A stretch of 64,000 bases of DNA from Microbacteriaceae bacterium (lineage in GTDB: Bacteria > Actinomycetota > Actinomycetes > Actinomycetales > Microbacteriaceae): positions 248,001 to 312,000 of the forward strand of contig JAIYCT010000003.1 of NCBI GenBank assembly GCA_027487865.1. Direction: 5' to 3'. This document shows, in pieces, positions 29,963 through 42,400 of the stretch. The notes below the pieces were generated by a model. The model was not told the origin of the DNA and did no database searches. It saw only the letters and a program-made list of their open reading frames with translations. The stretch's first letter is position 1; each line of letters opens with the position of its first letter. Position numbers and translations under genes: made by a program.

Positions 29963-31120
29963 TTGGATTTATTTGAATATCAAGCGCGCGATCTTTTCGA
30001 GAAATACGGTGTTCCAGTTCTCGCAGGTCGCATCGCAGACACCCCTGAAGAAGCTGAAGCGGCCGCAAAGGCTATCGGCGGAACCGTTGTTGTAAAGGCT
30101 CAGGTCAAGACCGGTGGTCGAGGCAAAGCCGGCGGTGTCAAGGTCGCTCACTCCCCAGCTGAGGCTCGCGAAAAGGCTGAGGCAATTTTGGGTCTAGACA
30201 TCAAGGGTCACGTTGTAAAGCGCGTGATGATTGCCCAGGGTGCATCGATTGACAAAGAGTTCTACTTCTCAGTTCTGCTCGACAGATCAAACCGCACCTT
30301 CCTATCGCTATGCAGCGTTGAGGGCGGCATGGAGATCGAGCAGCTAGCCGTTGAGCGCCCAGAGGCACTGGCAAAGATCCCGGTATCTGCGGTTCACGGT
30401 ATCGACAAGGCCAAGGCGGTTGAGATTGCAACCGCTGCTAAGTTCCCAGCCGAACTAATCGATGCAGTTTCTGATGTGTTCGTAAAGCTTTACGACGTAT
30501 TCAAAAAAGAAGACGCCACTTTGGTCGAGGTCAACCCACTGGTTCTAACCACCGGTGGAGAGATCGTTGCCCTTGACGGCAAGGTCACTTTCGACGACAA
30601 CGCCGAGTTCCGTCACGAGCGCGAGGAAATGGAGCGCGACCAGCTTGATCCTCTCGAGGCTAAGGCCAAGGAGATGGACCTCAACTACGTCAAGCTCGAT
30701 GGCGAAGTTGGAATCATCGGTAACGGTGCTGGATTGGTGATGAGCACCCTGGACGTAGTCGCCTACGCCGGTGAGCGTCACGGCAATGTGAAGCCAGCTA
30801 ACTTCCTAGACATCGGTGGCGGTGCCTCTGCTGAGGTAATGGCTGCAGGTCTGGACGTTATCTTGAACGACCCTCAGGTTCGCAGCGTGTTTGTAAACGT
30901 CTTCGGCGGTATCACCGCCTGTGACGCTGTTGCCAATGGAATCGTTGGTGCGCTAAACACCCTGGGTGCCCGCGCCAGCAAGCCACTGGTTGTTCGACTA
31001 GACGGCAACAACGTTGAAGAGGGTCGCCGTATTCTCTCCGAGTTCAACCACCCGCTGGTATCGCTAGCGGACACCATGGATGGCGGAGCCGATAAGGCCG
31101 CTCAGTTGGCAAACAAGTAA
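29963..31120 (+). CDS. sucC: Succinyl-CoA synthetase (ADP-forming) beta subunit
   Basis: [52 protein letters not shown]. Confidence 0.97.
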   Translation: MDLFEYQARDLFEKYGVPVLAGRIADTPEEAEAAAKAIGGTVVVKAQVKTGGRGKAGGVKVAHSPAEAREKAEAILGLDIKGHVVKRVMIAQGASIDKEFYFSVLLDRSNRTFLSLCSVEGGMEIEQLAVERPEALAKIPVSAVHGIDKAKAVEIATAAKFPAELIDAVSDVFVKLYDVFKKEDATLVEVNPLVLTTGGEIVALDGKVTFDDNAEFRHEREEMERDQLDPLEAKAKEMDLNYVKLDGEVGIIGNGAGLVMSTLDVVAYAGERHGNVKPANFLDIGGGASAEVMAAGLDVILNDPQVRSVFVNVFGGITACDAVANGIVGALNTLGARASKPLVVRLDGNNVEEGRRILSEFNHPLVSLADTMDGGADKAAQLANK

Positions 31121-31130
31121 GGCTTTAGAA

Positions 31131-32018
31131 ATGGCAATTTACCTAGACAAAAACTCAAAGATTATCGTCCAGGGCATGACCGGTGCCGAGGGCATGAAGC
31201 ACACCACCCGCATGCTTGCAGGTGGCTCGAACATCGTCGGTGGCGTGAACCCACGCAAGGCCGGCGAGAGCGTCGATATTGCTGGCAAGTCACTTCCGGT
31301 ATTCGGATCGGTCAAGGAAGCTATGGCTGCCACCGGTGCAAATGTTTCGGTTATCTTCGTTCCTCCCGCCTTCGCAAAGGCTGCAATCATCGAGGCTATT
31401 GACGCCGAGATCGCGCTTGCGGTTGCAATCACCGAGGGCATCCCAGTTCACGACAGCGCAGAGGCCTGGGCATACAACGTTGAGAAGGGTAAGAAGACCC
31501 GTCTAATTGGACCTAACTGCCCCGGAATCATTTCCCCTGAGCAGTCCAACGCAGGTATTACCCCTTCGAACATTGCTGGTAAGGGCCCAATCGGTTTGGT
31601 ATCGAAGTCCGGAACCCTGACCTACCAGATGATGTTCGAACTTCGCGACATCGGATTCTCAACGGCTATCGGTATTGGCGGAGACCCAGTTATTGGAACC
31701 ACTCACATCGATGCACTTGAGGCATTCCAGAACGATCCTGAGACCAAGGCAATTGTGCTTATCGGTGAGATCGGTGGCGACTCTGAGGAGAAGGCTGCCG
31801 ACTACATCTCAAAGCACGTCACCAAGCCAGTGGTTGCATACGTAGCCGGCTTCACCGCTCCTGAGGGCAAGACCATGGGTCACGCCGGTGCAATTGTTTC
31901 TGGCTCGGCCGGAACGGCTCAGGCCAAGCAGGAAGCATTTGAGGCTGTCGGCGTGAAGGTTGGCAAGACCCCATCCGAGACCGCTGCGCTTATGCGCGAG
32001 ATTATCTCCAAGCTCTAA
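31131..32018 (+). CDS. sucD: Succinyl-CoA synthetase alpha subunit
   Basis: [67 protein letters not shown]. Start at ATG 31131. Confidence 0.97.
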   Translation: MAIYLDKNSKIIVQGMTGAEGMKHTTRMLAGGSNIVGGVNPRKAGESVDIAGKSLPVFGSVKEAMAATGANVSVIFVPPAFAKAAIIEAIDAEIALAVAITEGIPVHDSAEAWAYNVEKGKKTRLIGPNCPGIISPEQSNAGITPSNIAGKGPIGLVSKSGTLTYQMMFELRDIGFSTAIGIGGDPVIGTTHIDALEAFQNDPETKAIVLIGEIGGDSEEKAADYISKHVTKPVVAYVAGFTAPEGKTMGHAGAIVSGSAGTAQAKQEAFEAVGVKVGKTPSETAALMREIISKL

Positions 32019-32020
32019 AG

Positions 32021-33271
32021 GTGAATCGGGGGCTTAGCTTCGCAATTTCAGCGCTGCAAGCGCTGATTATTGCGGCTGTCACGATTGGTTTAGTGATTGC
32101 CCCACTCACCTTGGCCTGGTTCATCGAAGGCGACGGATCTGTTGACTGGATGGTGGCATTTCGCGTTGCAGCGTATGCTTTTTTGTTAGCCTGCGGTGTT
32201 CCGCTGCAATTCAATGCCGGTGAGATTCTGGGGATTGCGGTCCCCGCGTTCACAATGTCGACCTTGCCACTTGGTCTTACTGTACTGATGGCGGTTTTGA
32301 TTATTCGCATCGGTCACCGTCTCTCAGCTGCCAGTTCAATCTGGCCGGCATGGGTTGGCGGTGCGGTGGCATTTGGTGGCATTGGACTTGCGGTTTCGAT
32401 GTTGAGCACCAACGAAGCAGTCGTGGTGGCCGAATGGGCACCGTTTATCTCCCCAGCATTCTTCTTCGGTGGAATTCTGTTTCTGGCATCGGTGCTTGGA
32501 CCGCGCTACGAACTTTTCGAAGGCGCTAACCCAACTGAGGCAAAAGAGCGCATCTGGGTTAGAAACCAAGCCAAAGCAATTTTCTCCAAGCTGCACTGGG
32601 CCTTGGCATCGGTGTTGTCTCCAGCCTCCAGGGTTGGTCTCGGCGTGATTGCGGCACTGCTTTTGGTTAGCTCCGCCATGATTGCTCTTGCACTGGGCTT
32701 TGGTTGGATTGAAGTTGTTCGTCTATACGAAGCAATGCGAGTTAGCGTTCTAGGCGGTGTGATGTTGACAATCGGGCAGCTGGCAATCCTTCCAAACCTG
32801 ATTGTCTATGGCATGAGCTGGATAGCTGGTCCTGGGTTTTCAATCGGAGTTGGATCTTCTGTCTCGGCACTGGGAACTCAGCTTGGGCCAATGCCGGCCC
32901 TGCCGGTATTCGTCGCCATCCCGACCGCCGGTTTTGACCGTGCGATTTTGTTTGCACTGATTCCAATCGTGGTTGCCTTTGTTGGAACGCTCTTGGCCCG
33001 TCGCTACGCCGATCAGATGCGTTGGGAGTATGCAACTCGGTTCTCGGCGGCTGCAGCTTTCGCTTTTATGGCGGCACTCATCGCTTCACTGACCGCATTT
33101 GCAATCGCCCTTTTGGCTTCTGGAAGTTTTGGACCCGGCAGATTTAGTGAAGTGGGTATTAACCCTCTGCTTTTTGCTGGAGTGTTGTTCCTAGAGGTAT
33201 TGATTCCAAGTTTTGTGGCTGGTTTAGTTGTCATCAAGCCATACAGCGATCATCAAGAGCGCGGAAAGTAG
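32021..33271 (+). CDS. DUF6350-like polytopic membrane protein
   Basis: 416 aa, about 9 hydrophobic segments, located sucD-x-purN as in related actinobacteria; GTG start. Confidence 0.7.
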   Translation: MNRGLSFAISALQALIIAAVTIGLVIAPLTLAWFIEGDGSVDWMVAFRVAAYAFLLACGVPLQFNAGEILGIAVPAFTMSTLPLGLTVLMAVLIIRIGHRLSAASSIWPAWVGGAVAFGGIGLAVSMLSTNEAVVVAEWAPFISPAFFFGGILFLASVLGPRYELFEGANPTEAKERIWVRNQAKAIFSKLHWALASVLSPASRVGLGVIAALLLVSSAMIALALGFGWIEVVRLYEAMRVSVLGGVMLTIGQLAILPNLIVYGMSWIAGPGFSIGVGSSVSALGTQLGPMPALPVFVAIPTAGFDRAILFALIPIVVAFVGTLLARRYADQMRWEYATRFSAAAAFAFMAALIASLTAFAIALLASGSFGPGRFSEVGINPLLFAGVLFLEVLIPSFVAGLVVIKPYSDHQERGK

Positions 33272-33278
33272 GAGTCAG

Positions 33279-33869
33279 ATGCTTTCGATTGTGGTCTTGA
33301 TTTCGGGTTCGGGCTCAAACCTTCGGGCTCTTTTGGAAGCCTGTGACAACCCGTTGTTTCCGGCCAAGATTTTGGCGGTCGGAGCAGATAACCCAGCAGC
33401 CGGATTGGCCCACGCCGAGCAGTTTGGTGTCCCAACCTTTGTGGTTGAACCCGGGCTTTTTGATTCTCGAGTGACGTGGGCCGAGGTATTGCTTCGCAAC
33501 CTTGAGTACCACAAGCCGGACCTTGTTGTCCTAGCCGGCTTTATGAAGGTGCTGCCTGCGGGTTTTGTCGCCGCACTGAGCCCAAACATCATCAACCTGC
33601 ACCCATCGCTGTTGCCTGCCTTCCCAGGCGCTCACGCGGTCCGTGACGCCCTTAGCGCTGGGGCCGACGCAACTGGTGCAACGGTTCACATCGTTGACGC
33701 AGGAGTCGACACCGGGCCGATCCTCGCACAGCAAGAAATTGCAATTCCTGCAGGAATCTCGGAGCCTGACCTGCATGAGCAGATCAAGACCATCGAGCGT
33801 TCATTGATTGTGGAAGTTGTGTCCCAGATTGCCGAGGGCAAGCTCAACCTCTCAGAAAGGTCTAGTTGA
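33279..33869 (+). CDS. purN: Phosphoribosylglycinamide formyltransferase
   Basis: [72 protein letters not shown]. Confidence 0.96.
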   Translation: MLSIVVLISGSGSNLRALLEACDNPLFPAKILAVGADNPAAGLAHAEQFGVPTFVVEPGLFDSRVTWAEVLLRNLEYHKPDLVVLAGFMKVLPAGFVAALSPNIINLHPSLLPAFPGAHAVRDALSAGADATGATVHIVDAGVDTGPILAQQEIAIPAGISEPDLHEQIKTIERSLIVEVVSQIAEGKLNLSERSS

Positions 33870-35470
33870 TGGCTACTAATACTGACGGTCGAAACTACAA
33901 AGAGCGTGACCAGGTAAAGATTCGCAGGGCACTTATTTCTGTCTCTGACAAGACCGATCTTATCGAGCTCGCAAAAGGACTCAGCGAACAAGGCGTTCAG
34001 TTGGTCTCCACCGGTTCCACCGCCAAGCAGATTGCCGAAGCGGGCTTAGCGGTCAAAGAAGTTTCAGAGGTCACTGGTTTCCCGGAGTCGCTAGATGGTC
34101 GAGTGAAGACCCTGCACCCAAAAATCCACGGTGGAATTTTGGCGGATCTCAGACTGGATGAGCATGCTCAGGAGCTTGCCAAGCTAGATATCGAAGCCTT
34201 TGAGTTGGTGGTTGTAAACCTCTACCCGTTTGTCCAAACCGTTGCAGCCGGAGCAACCGGGGACGCTGCCGTTGAGCAGATTGACATCGGTGGTCCGGCG
34301 ATGGTGCGAGCCGCAGCTAAGAACCACGCCAATGTCGCAATTGTCGTGAACCCAGCCAATTACTCAAAAGTTTTAGAGGCCAACGCAAATGGTGGAACTT
34401 CTCTTGCCCTGCGCAGAGAGTTGGCTCAAGCAGCCTTTAGTCACACCGCGCAATACGACAGCGCGGTGGCAAATTGGATGCTTGGCGAAATCAAGGGTGA
34501 TGAGAATTCAGATTTCACCCACCAGGTCAACTTCGGGTTTGATCTAAAGAACGTGCTTCGCTACGGCGAGAACTCGCACCAGAAGGCAGCTTTGTATTCT
34601 GCGAATGCAGGGCAGGCAGGCGTAGCACAGGCGAAGCTGCTCGGCGGCAAAGAGATGTCTTACAACAACTACGTTGATGTCGATGCAGCGCTGCGCGCAG
34701 CCTACGATTTCACAGCGCCTGCGGTTGCGATCATCAAGCACGCAAACCCCTGCGGTATTGCAGTGGCGCAAGAAGGCAGTGCGGATGCCATCGCCTCCGC
34801 GCATGCCAGAGCTCATGAAACTGACCCGGTCTCTGCATTCGGTGGTGTGATTGCCGCTAACCGAGTTGTGACCGAGAAGATGGCGCTGCAGGTTGCGGAG
34901 ATCTTTACCGAGGTGATTGCAGCACCGGGTTATGAACCGGCTGCGCTTGAAGTTTTGAGTAAGAAAAAGAATTTGCGCATCTTGGAACTTGAGGCTGGCT
35001 ATCTAAGACCTGCCCGAGAGATCAGGCAGGTATCCGGAGGCGCATTGATTCAGGAATCTGATGGCTTTGAGAATCTTGACACCTCGAAGTGGCAGTTAGT
35101 TACCGGTGAGCCTGCCGATAAAGAACTCATGGCTGATTTGGAATTTGCCTGGCGAGCATCTCGAGCGGTGAAGTCAAATGCAATTTTGCTTGCAAAGTCA
35201 CTGGCCGCAGTTGGCATTGGCATGGGCCAGGTCAACCGAGTGGATTCCTGCCGCTTGGCCGTATCGAGAGCCGGGGACCGGGTTGTCGGTTCGGTTGCCG
35301 CATCGGATGCGTTCTTCCCGTTCGCAGATGGACTGCAGGTGTTACTTGATGCCGGTGTTAAGGCCGTGGTTCAGCCCGGTGGTAGCGTCCGCGATGAAGA
35401 GGTAATTGAGGCAGCCAAGGCTGCCGGTGTCACCATGTACTTCACCGCGGAACGCCACTTTTACCACTAG
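33866..35470 (+). CDS. purH: Bifunctional AICAR formyltransferase/IMP cyclohydrolase
   Basis: [55 protein letters not shown]-terminus. Confidence 0.97.
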   Translation: MMATNTDGRNYKERDQVKIRRALISVSDKTDLIELAKGLSEQGVQLVSTGSTAKQIAEAGLAVKEVSEVTGFPESLDGRVKTLHPKIHGGILADLRLDEHAQELAKLDIEAFELVVVNLYPFVQTVAAGATGDAAVEQIDIGGPAMVRAAAKNHANVAIVVNPANYSKVLEANANGGTSLALRRELAQAAFSHTAQYDSAVANWMLGEIKGDENSDFTHQVNFGFDLKNVLRYGENSHQKAALYSANAGQAGVAQAKLLGGKEMSYNNYVDVDAALRAAYDFTAPAVAIIKHANPCGIAVAQEGSADAIASAHARAHETDPVSAFGGVIAANRVVTEKMALQVAEIFTEVIAAPGYEPAALEVLSKKKNLRILELEAGYLRPAREIRQVSGGALIQESDGFENLDTSKWQLVTGEPADKELMADLEFAWRASRAVKSNAILLAKSLAAVGIGMGQVNRVDSCRLAVSRAGDRVVGSVAASDAFFPFADGLQVLLDAGVKAVVQPGGSVRDEEVIEAAKAAGVTMYFTAERHFYH

Positions 35471-35961
35471 TTAGAGACAACCTCGCGTAGTCGACCGGTT
35501 GCTACGTCAAACACGAAGCCACGGACCGAGTCCTTGTGAGGAATAAACGGGCTCTGCTTGATGCGGTTGATGGACTGCTTCACATCGGTGTCAAGGTCAC
35601 TGAATGCTTCTGCTGCCCAGGCTGGCTTTACGCCAAGCTCCTCGTGGATGCTGGCCTTGAAGCCATCATCGGTGAAAGTAAGCATGCCGCAGTCGGTGTG
35701 GTGAATCAGGATGATCTCCTTGGTTCCCAAAAGACGCTGCGAGATTGCAAGAGATCGGATTTCATCCTCTGTAACAACGCCACCAGCGTTGCGAATTACG
35801 TGAGACTCGCCCTCCTGGATACCCAGGGCTGCGTAGACGTTGATGCGGGCATCCATGCAGGCCAAAACCGCAATGTGCTTGGCTGGAGGAAGTGGCAGCG
35901 GGCCGCTGAACTGGCTGGCGTAGATTTCATTGTTCTTTAGGTACTGGTCTGTTACAGACAT
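35467..35961 (-). CDS. Beta-class carbonic anhydrase
   Basis: Zn ligand motifs [14 protein letters not shown] and [27 protein letters not shown]. Confidence 0.9.
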   Translation of the reverse strand: MSVTDQYLKNNEIYASQFSGPLPLPPAKHIAVLACMDARINVYAALGIQEGESHVIRNAGGVVTEDEIRSLAISQRLLGTKEIILIHHTDCGMLTFTDDGFKASIHEELGVKPAWAAEAFSDLDTDVKQSINRIKQSPFIPHKDSVRGFVFDVATGRLREVVSN

Positions 35962-36076
35962 CGCTCTCCTTGTTTTGGTTTGTAGCAGATTAGGTCACGT
36001 TTTTGAGGACTAATGATTTGTTGATTTTTGTTACTGCTATCCTGAAGGGCTGCCCTAAAGGCAGTGGAAGAGATAA

Positions 36077-37849
36077 ATGCAACCCGAACTAAGTACGTTC
36101 AAAACGCTGTGGCGATTGGTGCCATTTGCTAAAAAGGCCCTACCCAGAATTATCTTGGGCATGGTGGCCGCAATTGGCGCTCACATGTTTGCACTCTCTA
36201 TCCCGCAGTTTTTGCAAAATCTCGTCAACTCCTTGGTCGCCGGCGGCATCGATGCCCTAATTCCAGCGGTTGTTTTGATTTTGGCGCTGGGAGTTGCCGA
36301 AGCGCTATTTGTGCTACTTCGTCGCTGGTTAGTGCTGACCCCGGGCACATTCGTTGAAGCCGATATGCGAAATGCCCTTTACGCAAAACTTCAAGACCTA
36401 CCGGTTGCCTTCCACGATCGCTGGCCATCTGGTCAGTTACTCTCCAGGGCAGTTCGCGACCTGAGCATGATCAGGCGTTGGTTGAGTTTTGGTTTGGTGC
36501 TTTTGGTTGCCAACTTGCTTACTTTGATTGTTGGACTGGTAATTCTTTTTAGCTTCAACTTCTGGCTGGGGTTGATCTTCTTTATTGCATCCCTGCCGAT
36601 TGTCGTTATTGGTTTCCGATTCGAGAAATCCTTTGGCGAAGTGGCTCGCCTCTCTCAGGATCAGTCTGGAGACCTAGCAACCCGAGTCGAGCAGGCTGTG
36701 CACGGCGTGAGGGTTCTGAAGGCGTTTGGTCGCGGAGGATTTGCGGCAGACCAGTTTGCCACCGATGCCAAGGCTCTATTGGGAACTGAAATCAGAAAGG
36801 CCAAGGCGGTTGCAAATATTTGGCTGTATTTGATCTTGCTTCCGGAATTTGCACTTGGACTTTCGCTATTTGCCGGTGTGCTCTTGGTTGCCGACGGTCA
36901 GATCACCGTTGGAACACTGGTGGCTTTTGTTGCCACCGCGATGGTCCTTCGCTGGCCAACCGAGTCTTTGGGATTCCTTTTGGGCTTTACCCTCGAGGCA
37001 AAGTCTGCGGTAACCAGATTCTTTGAGGTAATCGACGAGCCGGATCTGATTTCTGATCCTGAAAAGCCTAAAACCGTCGCCGACCCTCGGGGCCTACTGG
37101 AATTCAAGGACGTCAGCTTCCGCTATCCAGATACGGCAGCGGATCAGCCAGATCTAATCTCTAACTTCAGCCTCAGGCTAGAGCCCGGTCAATCGGTTGC
37201 ACTTATTGGGCTAACCGGTTGCGGCAAGACCACACTGACTGCGTTGAGCACCAGACTCTATGAGGTCACCGGTGGTTCCGTCGAGATCGATGGCGTCGAC
37301 ATTAGAGATATGACCCGCGGCGAGCTTCGAACCCTGATTGCAATGGCTTTCGAGGATGCAACTTTGTTCTCGTCCTCGGTTCGCGACAATGTTTTGCTTG
37401 GAAATCCAACCCAGAGCGAAGAGGATCTCAAGCAAGCACTTGAGATCGCTCAAGCACAATTTGTTTATGACCTGCCAGATGGCCTAGACACCAAGATCGG
37501 CGAAGAAGGACTGTCGCTCTCCGGTGGTCAGCGCCAACGTCTAGCGCTTGCCAGAGCTGTTGCCGCTAAGCCAAGAATCCTGGTTCTCGATGACCCGCTG
37601 TCTGCACTTGATGTTGATACCGAAGCCATGGTTGAGGACGCCCTGCGCCATGTTTTGACCACCACCACCGCTTTGATTGTTGCTCACCGTCCATCGACTG
37701 TGATGCTGGCGGACAAGGTAGCGCTGATGCACGAGGGCAAGGTCGTCGCCTTCGGAACCCACCAGGAACTTTTGAAAACCTCCGATCACTACAGGTACGT
37801 AATCAGCTCGCTGGATGCGGCAGAAAAGGCCAGGGAGGTGAACCTATGA
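36077..37849 (+). CDS. ABC exporter half-transporter with degenerate Walker B glutamate ([12 protein letters not shown])
   Basis: [43 protein letters not shown] transmembrane domain at the N-terminus. Confidence 0.92.
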   Translation: MQPELSTFKTLWRLVPFAKKALPRIILGMVAAIGAHMFALSIPQFLQNLVNSLVAGGIDALIPAVVLILALGVAEALFVLLRRWLVLTPGTFVEADMRNALYAKLQDLPVAFHDRWPSGQLLSRAVRDLSMIRRWLSFGLVLLVANLLTLIVGLVILFSFNFWLGLIFFIASLPIVVIGFRFEKSFGEVARLSQDQSGDLATRVEQAVHGVRVLKAFGRGGFAADQFATDAKALLGTEIRKAKAVANIWLYLILLPEFALGLSLFAGVLLVADGQITVGTLVAFVATAMVLRWPTESLGFLLGFTLEAKSAVTRFFEVIDEPDLISDPEKPKTVADPRGLLEFKDVSFRYPDTAADQPDLISNFSLRLEPGQSVALIGLTGCGKTTLTALSTRLYEVTGGSVEIDGVDIRDMTRGELRTLIAMAFEDATLFSSSVRDNVLLGNPTQSEEDLKQALEIAQAQFVYDLPDGLDTKIGEEGLSLSGGQRQRLALARAVAAKPRILVLDDPLSALDVDTEAMVEDALRHVLTTTTALIVAHRPSTVMLADKVALMHEGKVVAFGTHQELLKTSDHYRYVISSLDAAEKAREVNL

Positions 37850-39651
37850 GCATGCGCGGAACCAACGATGAGGAGAAAACCGACCTCACGAAAGAAGAGT
37901 CTCGATTTGTAAGAGCACGCTCTAGGGATCTACTCGGTTCGCTGCTTCTGCCTATTCGAGCCCGAGTAATTGCAGCGGTCTTTTTGGTAGTTATCTCTAC
38001 CGCCCTGAGAGTTTCTGGCCCGGCGCTGATTGCGTTTGGTATCGACAGCGCTCTGCCTAAGGCCTTGGTCGGGGACTACACGCCAATCTCGCTGACAGTG
38101 TTTGTCTACCTCTCGGCAGCTGCCTTGACCGCGACACTGACCTACTTCTTCCTAATGGTTACCGCGCGCGCATCGCAGGCAATGTTGTTCGACCTTCGAA
38201 ACCGAGTATTTGTTCACACCCAGAAACTCTCCGTCGAATTCCACGAGCGCTACACCGCAGGCCGAGTTATCGCCCGCCAAACCTCGGACCTTGAATCGAT
38301 TGGCGAATTGCTATCGGGTGGCCTGAGCGAACTTGTGGTTGGCGGCATGTTTATGCTCTTCACCGCAGGTGCGCTGTTCTTGCTCGATCCAGAGAGCTTC
38401 CTAATCTTGCTGGTTGCACTGATTCCGCTTGCGGTGCTGACCCGCTGGTTCCAGCTTGGAACCAATAAGGGCTATCGCCAGCAGCGAGTAGCCTCCTCTC
38501 GATTGATCCAGTACTTCGTTGAGACCATGACCGGTATTCGCGCGGTGAAGGCTTTCCGCAAGGAGAAGGCAAACGAGAACCACTTCGGTGGGCTGGTTGA
38601 GGACTATCGCGGACACAACGCCAGACTGATCCAGCTGTTTGGTATCTACGACCCGGGTCTGATCTTCATCGGAAACGTCACGGTGGCCGCAATCTTGCTC
38701 TTCGGTGGATTCCGAGTGCTCGAGGGCTCTTTGGGTATCGGTGTTCTGACCGCGGCAATCTTGTATTCCAGAAGGTTCTTTGACCCGATGGAAGAAATCG
38801 CAATGTTCTATAACTCCTACCAATCTGCAGCTTCTGCACTGGAGAAGATTTCCGGTGTGCTTCAGGAGGAACCAACGGTTCCGGAACCTGAAAAGCCGGT
38901 TGTCCTCAAGGACGTCAAGGGCGAGGTTGCTTTCTCGGATGTGGAATTCAAATATGCCACTGGTTCAACGGTGCTGCATCCATTTAGCCTGACAATCCCC
39001 GCCGGTCAGACCGTGGCGCTGGTTGGCACCACCGGTGCCGGTAAGTCGACACTCGCCAAACTCATCGCGCGTTTCTATGACCCTTCATCAGGATCGGTGA
39101 GCCTTGACGGAGTAAATCTTCGAGACATTTCAAATGCGGCTCTTAGACACGAAGTTGTCATGGTGACCCAGGAGGCCTACCTGTTCTCAGGATCGGTTGC
39201 CGAGAACATCCAGCTTGGTAAGCCGGATGCCTCAATCGAAGAGGTCATTGCCGCAGCTAAAGCAGTAGGTGCTCACGAGTTCATCCTCTCGCTTCCCGAT
39301 GGCTATCAGACCGATGTGAATAAGCGAGGTGGCAGAGTTTCCTCTGGTCAGCGCCAGTTGATTTCCTTCGCAAGGGCGTTTTTGGCAAACCCAGCAGTCT
39401 TGATTTTGGATGAGGCAACCAGCTCGCTGGATATTCCATCTGAGCGCTTGGTTCAGCAGGGCCTAAAGACCCTGCTTCACAACCGCACCGCAGTGATTAT
39501 TGCTCACCGCCTATCAACCGTTTCAATCGCTCAGCGAGTGCTGGTAATGGAGCACGGTCGAGTGATCGAGGATGGCAGCCCAGAGCAGCTATCTCAATCC
39601 GGCGGGAAGTTCGCGGCCCTCTACAAGGCCTGGCGAGACTCGCTGGTTTAG
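37846..39651 (+). CDS. ABC exporter half-transporter, partner of preceding gene ([13 protein letters not shown], signature VSSGQ)
   Basis: [48 protein letters not shown]. 4-nt overlap with the upstream gene. Confidence 0.92.
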   Translation: MSMRGTNDEEKTDLTKEESRFVRARSRDLLGSLLLPIRARVIAAVFLVVISTALRVSGPALIAFGIDSALPKALVGDYTPISLTVFVYLSAAALTATLTYFFLMVTARASQAMLFDLRNRVFVHTQKLSVEFHERYTAGRVIARQTSDLESIGELLSGGLSELVVGGMFMLFTAGALFLLDPESFLILLVALIPLAVLTRWFQLGTNKGYRQQRVASSRLIQYFVETMTGIRAVKAFRKEKANENHFGGLVEDYRGHNARLIQLFGIYDPGLIFIGNVTVAAILLFGGFRVLEGSLGIGVLTAAILYSRRFFDPMEEIAMFYNSYQSAASALEKISGVLQEEPTVPEPEKPVVLKDVKGEVAFSDVEFKYATGSTVLHPFSLTIPAGQTVALVGTTGAGKSTLAKLIARFYDPSSGSVSLDGVNLRDISNAALRHEVVMVTQEAYLFSGSVAENIQLGKPDASIEEVIAAAKAVGAHEFILSLPDGYQTDVNKRGGRVSSGQRQLISFARAFLANPAVLILDEATSSLDIPSERLVQQGLKTLLHNRTAVIIAHRLSTVSIAQRVLVMEHGRVIEDGSPEQLSQSGGKFAALYKAWRDSLV

Positions 39652-41054
39652 CGCTTTATCAGCGCAATGGCTTGGTTTGCCGCTAGATCAGTTTTCACAA
39701 TTCCTCCAGAGATCTCAATCTCCTTGCCGGATATGAAATCTAGGTACGTGCCGTCGGCAAGGAGTGTTGTGATTTCCACTCCGCTTTGATCGACGGTGGT
39801 GACATTCACTGCAAAGAAGCCGATATCACCGCGTTCAAAACTCAAAACCGAATCACTGGCCTGCGGGTTGGTGAGCTTCTCACCTGAGGTTTCATCGCGG
39901 AACTGAATCATTCCGTTGACCGAGTTCATGCGGTGTTGACACAGCCAGGTCCCAGCCTCGTGATTAGTGAAGTAGATGGCACTGGATTGAGCGCATTTAG
40001 CATCCAGCATCCGACCGTTCCTATCCTTTGGAGCCCAGTCGTAGCTATCGAATGCAAACGAGCTGTAGAGCATTGGCTGTCCATAGTCCAACGCCAGCAT
40101 CAAGGCGGTTGCCGCCTCAAACTGAGCGGGCTGGCTGTAGTTCAGGGCCTGACCATTGCGCTCGGTGTCGTGGTTGGAAACCATCACCACAGTTTGGTTT
40201 GAAGGCGTAACCCAAGGTGACTCGGTTGAAGTGTCAGGCAAAAAAGCAACCTGCTGGGTGAAAATCGAGGCTAGCTGGTAGGCAAGATCAAACCCGAAGA
40301 TATCCCCAATGCCGAGGTAATCGGTTGGCTCGGCTCCCGGGGTGCCCGGAACTACCTCTTGGATGTATTTGATTGTCGCTGGAAGTTTCGCCTTGATGGC
40401 TTCCATATCTGCCAGGGCAATGTGCTTGGCAGCATCGATGCGGAAGCCGGTGACACCAAGATCGACAAGTGATTGCAAATACCCAACAATCTTGGCTCGA
40501 ACACTCTCGCCTTCGGTGCGCAGGTCGGCAAGGTTTAGTAGCTCACACTCCTGCACCTGGTCAACACTCGTCCAGTCGGCAATTTGACTATCCAGGGTCT
40601 GAGTGCAGGCGTGGAAATCGTCTCTGGTGTAAAGGTCGCCATACTCATATTTGGCATACTCGGTTCCGGCAGTGCCAACACCTTCGCTGCTACCGGTCAT
40701 GTGGTTGATTACCGCGTCAACATAAATCTCGACGTTGTTATCGCCGCAGGTCTTTACCATTGCTTCAAACTCGCTCTTAGTTCCCAGTTGCGACTCAAGC
40801 TGGTAGCTCACAGCTTGGTAGCCAACCCACCACTGCTCACCCTGAATGTGCTCTTGAGGCGGGGAGACCAAAACCCAGTCAACACCTGCGTCTCCGAGGT
40901 ACTCACACTCCTGGGCAATGGAATTAAAGTTCCACAAAAACATCTGCACGCCAACCTGGTCCTCGAACCGGTCAGAGTCGGCATTTGGGCTGCAACCAGC
41001 AAGCGCTAAAACGCTAATCAGAGCGATGGTGAGTTGCTTCAAACTAAATCTCAT
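39648..41054 (-). CDS. Lipoprotein alpha-amylase family (GH13) protein, Streptomyces/animal-like type
   Basis: Lipobox [66 protein letters not shown]. Confidence 0.9.
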   Translation of the reverse strand: MRFSLKQLTIALISVLALAGCSPNADSDRFEDQVGVQMFLWNFNSIAQECEYLGDAGVDWVLVSPPQEHIQGEQWWVGYQAVSYQLESQLGTKSEFEAMVKTCGDNNVEIYVDAVINHMTGSSEGVGTAGTEYAKYEYGDLYTRDDFHACTQTLDSQIADWTSVDQVQECELLNLADLRTEGESVRAKIVGYLQSLVDLGVTGFRIDAAKHIALADMEAIKAKLPATIKYIQEVVPGTPGAEPTDYLGIGDIFGFDLAYQLASIFTQQVAFLPDTSTESPWVTPSNQTVVMVSNHDTERNGQALNYSQPAQFEAATALMLALDYGQPMLYSSFAFDSYDWAPKDRNGRMLDAKCAQSSAIYFTNHEAGTWLCQHRMNSVNGMIQFRDETSGEKLTNPQASDSVLSFERGDIGFFAVNVTTVDQSGVEITTLLADGTYLDFISGKEIEISGGIVKTDLAANQAIALIKR

Positions 41055-41124
41055 GGGGCCATGCTAACCGATAGGCTTACACAGGCTAATTCGCGCACAT
41101 GGCGCAGGTTTATCAGGAGAAAAA

Positions 41125-42342
41125 TTGAGCAAAATTAAGGTGATTGGCAAGGTCGTTGAGCTTGACGGCGACGAGATGACTCGCATCATTTGGCAGGACA
41201 TCAAGGACCACCTAATCCTTCCGTTTCTAGACGTCGATCTTGAGTACTACGACCTGTCGGTTGAGAACCGCGACGCTACCGACGACCAGGTGACCATCGA
41301 TGCAGCGCACGCTATTCGCGAGCACGGTGTTGGCGTTAAGTGCGCAACCATCACCCCGGATGAGGCACGCGTTACCGAGTTCAAGCTAAAGAAGATGTGG
41401 AAGAGCCCTAACGGCACCATCCGTAACATCCTCGACGGCGTTGTTTTCCGCGAGCCAATCATCATCTCGAACGTGCCACGTTTGGTGCCGGGCTGGACCA
41501 AGCCAATCATCATTGGCCGTCACGCTCACGGTGACCAGTACAAGGCAACTGACTTCAAGGTTCCGGGCAAGGGCCGCGTAACCATCACCTGGACCCCGGC
41601 CGATGGTTCGGAACCACAGACCATGACCGTTGCGGACTACCCAGAAAACGGTGGCGTTGCAATGGGTATGTACAACTACATGGACTCAATCCGTGACTTT
41701 GCTCGAGCATCGTTCAACTACGGTCTGTCTCGCAACTACCCGGTTTACCTCTCCACCAAGAACACCATCTTGAAGGCATACGACGGCGCGTTCAAAGACG
41801 CTTTCGAAGAGGTCTTTCAGGCTGAGTACGCAGCCAAGTTTGAGGCAGCCGGCATTACCTACGAGCACCGCTTAATCGACGACATGGTCGCGGCTGCGCT
41901 CAAGTGGGAGGGTGGCTACGTCTGGGCCTGCAAGAACTACGACGGTGACGTGCAGTCTGACACCGTGGCTCAGGGCTTTGGCTCGCTCGGTCTTATGACT
42001 TCGGTGCTAACTACCCCAGATGGCAAGACCGCATTGGCAGAGGCTGCCCACGGCACAGTGACTCGTCACTACCGCCAGTGGCAGAAGGGCGAGAAGACCT
42101 CGACCAACCCAATCGCGTCGATCTTTGCCTGGACCAGAGGTCTTATGCACCGAGCCAAGCTAGACGGCACCCCTGAGGTTCACGAATTTGCCGAAACCCT
42201 AGAGGACGTCATCATCAAGACTGTTGAGGCCGGTCACATGACCAAGGACCTTGCAGCTTTGGTTGGCAAGCAGCAGGCTTGGCAGACCACCGAGGAGTTT
42301 ATGGCTACCTTGGCTCAGAACCTAAAGGCCAGAATCGGTTAA
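41125..42342 (+). CDS. icd: NADP-dependent isocitrate dehydrogenase
   Basis: [64 protein letters not shown] start. Confidence 0.96.
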   Translation: MSKIKVIGKVVELDGDEMTRIIWQDIKDHLILPFLDVDLEYYDLSVENRDATDDQVTIDAAHAIREHGVGVKCATITPDEARVTEFKLKKMWKSPNGTIRNILDGVVFREPIIISNVPRLVPGWTKPIIIGRHAHGDQYKATDFKVPGKGRVTITWTPADGSEPQTMTVADYPENGGVAMGMYNYMDSIRDFARASFNYGLSRNYPVYLSTKNTILKAYDGAFKDAFEEVFQAEYAAKFEAAGITYEHRLIDDMVAAALKWEGGYVWACKNYDGDVQSDTVAQGFGSLGLMTSVLTTPDGKTALAEAAHGTVTRHYRQWQKGEKTSTNPIASIFAWTRGLMHRAKLDGTPEVHEFAETLEDVIIKTVEAGHMTKDLAALVGKQQAWQTTEEFMATLAQNLKARIG

Positions 42343-42357
42343 TCGATAAGGCTGTGG

Positions 42358-42389
42358 AAAACCCCCTGCAAGAAATTGCTGGGGGTTTT
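42358..42389 (+). terminator. Intrinsic terminator after icd
   Basis: AAAACCCCC-tGCA-agaaat-TGCt-GGGGGTTTT, then acttttc. Confidence 0.8.
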
Positions 42390-42400
42390 ACTTTTCTGCC

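Noticed and set aside
36045-36066. Small hairpin CTGCC-ctaaa-GGCAG before the ABC exporter as a terminator or attenuator
   Set aside because: Only a 5-bp stem with no U-tract; too weak to support a call.
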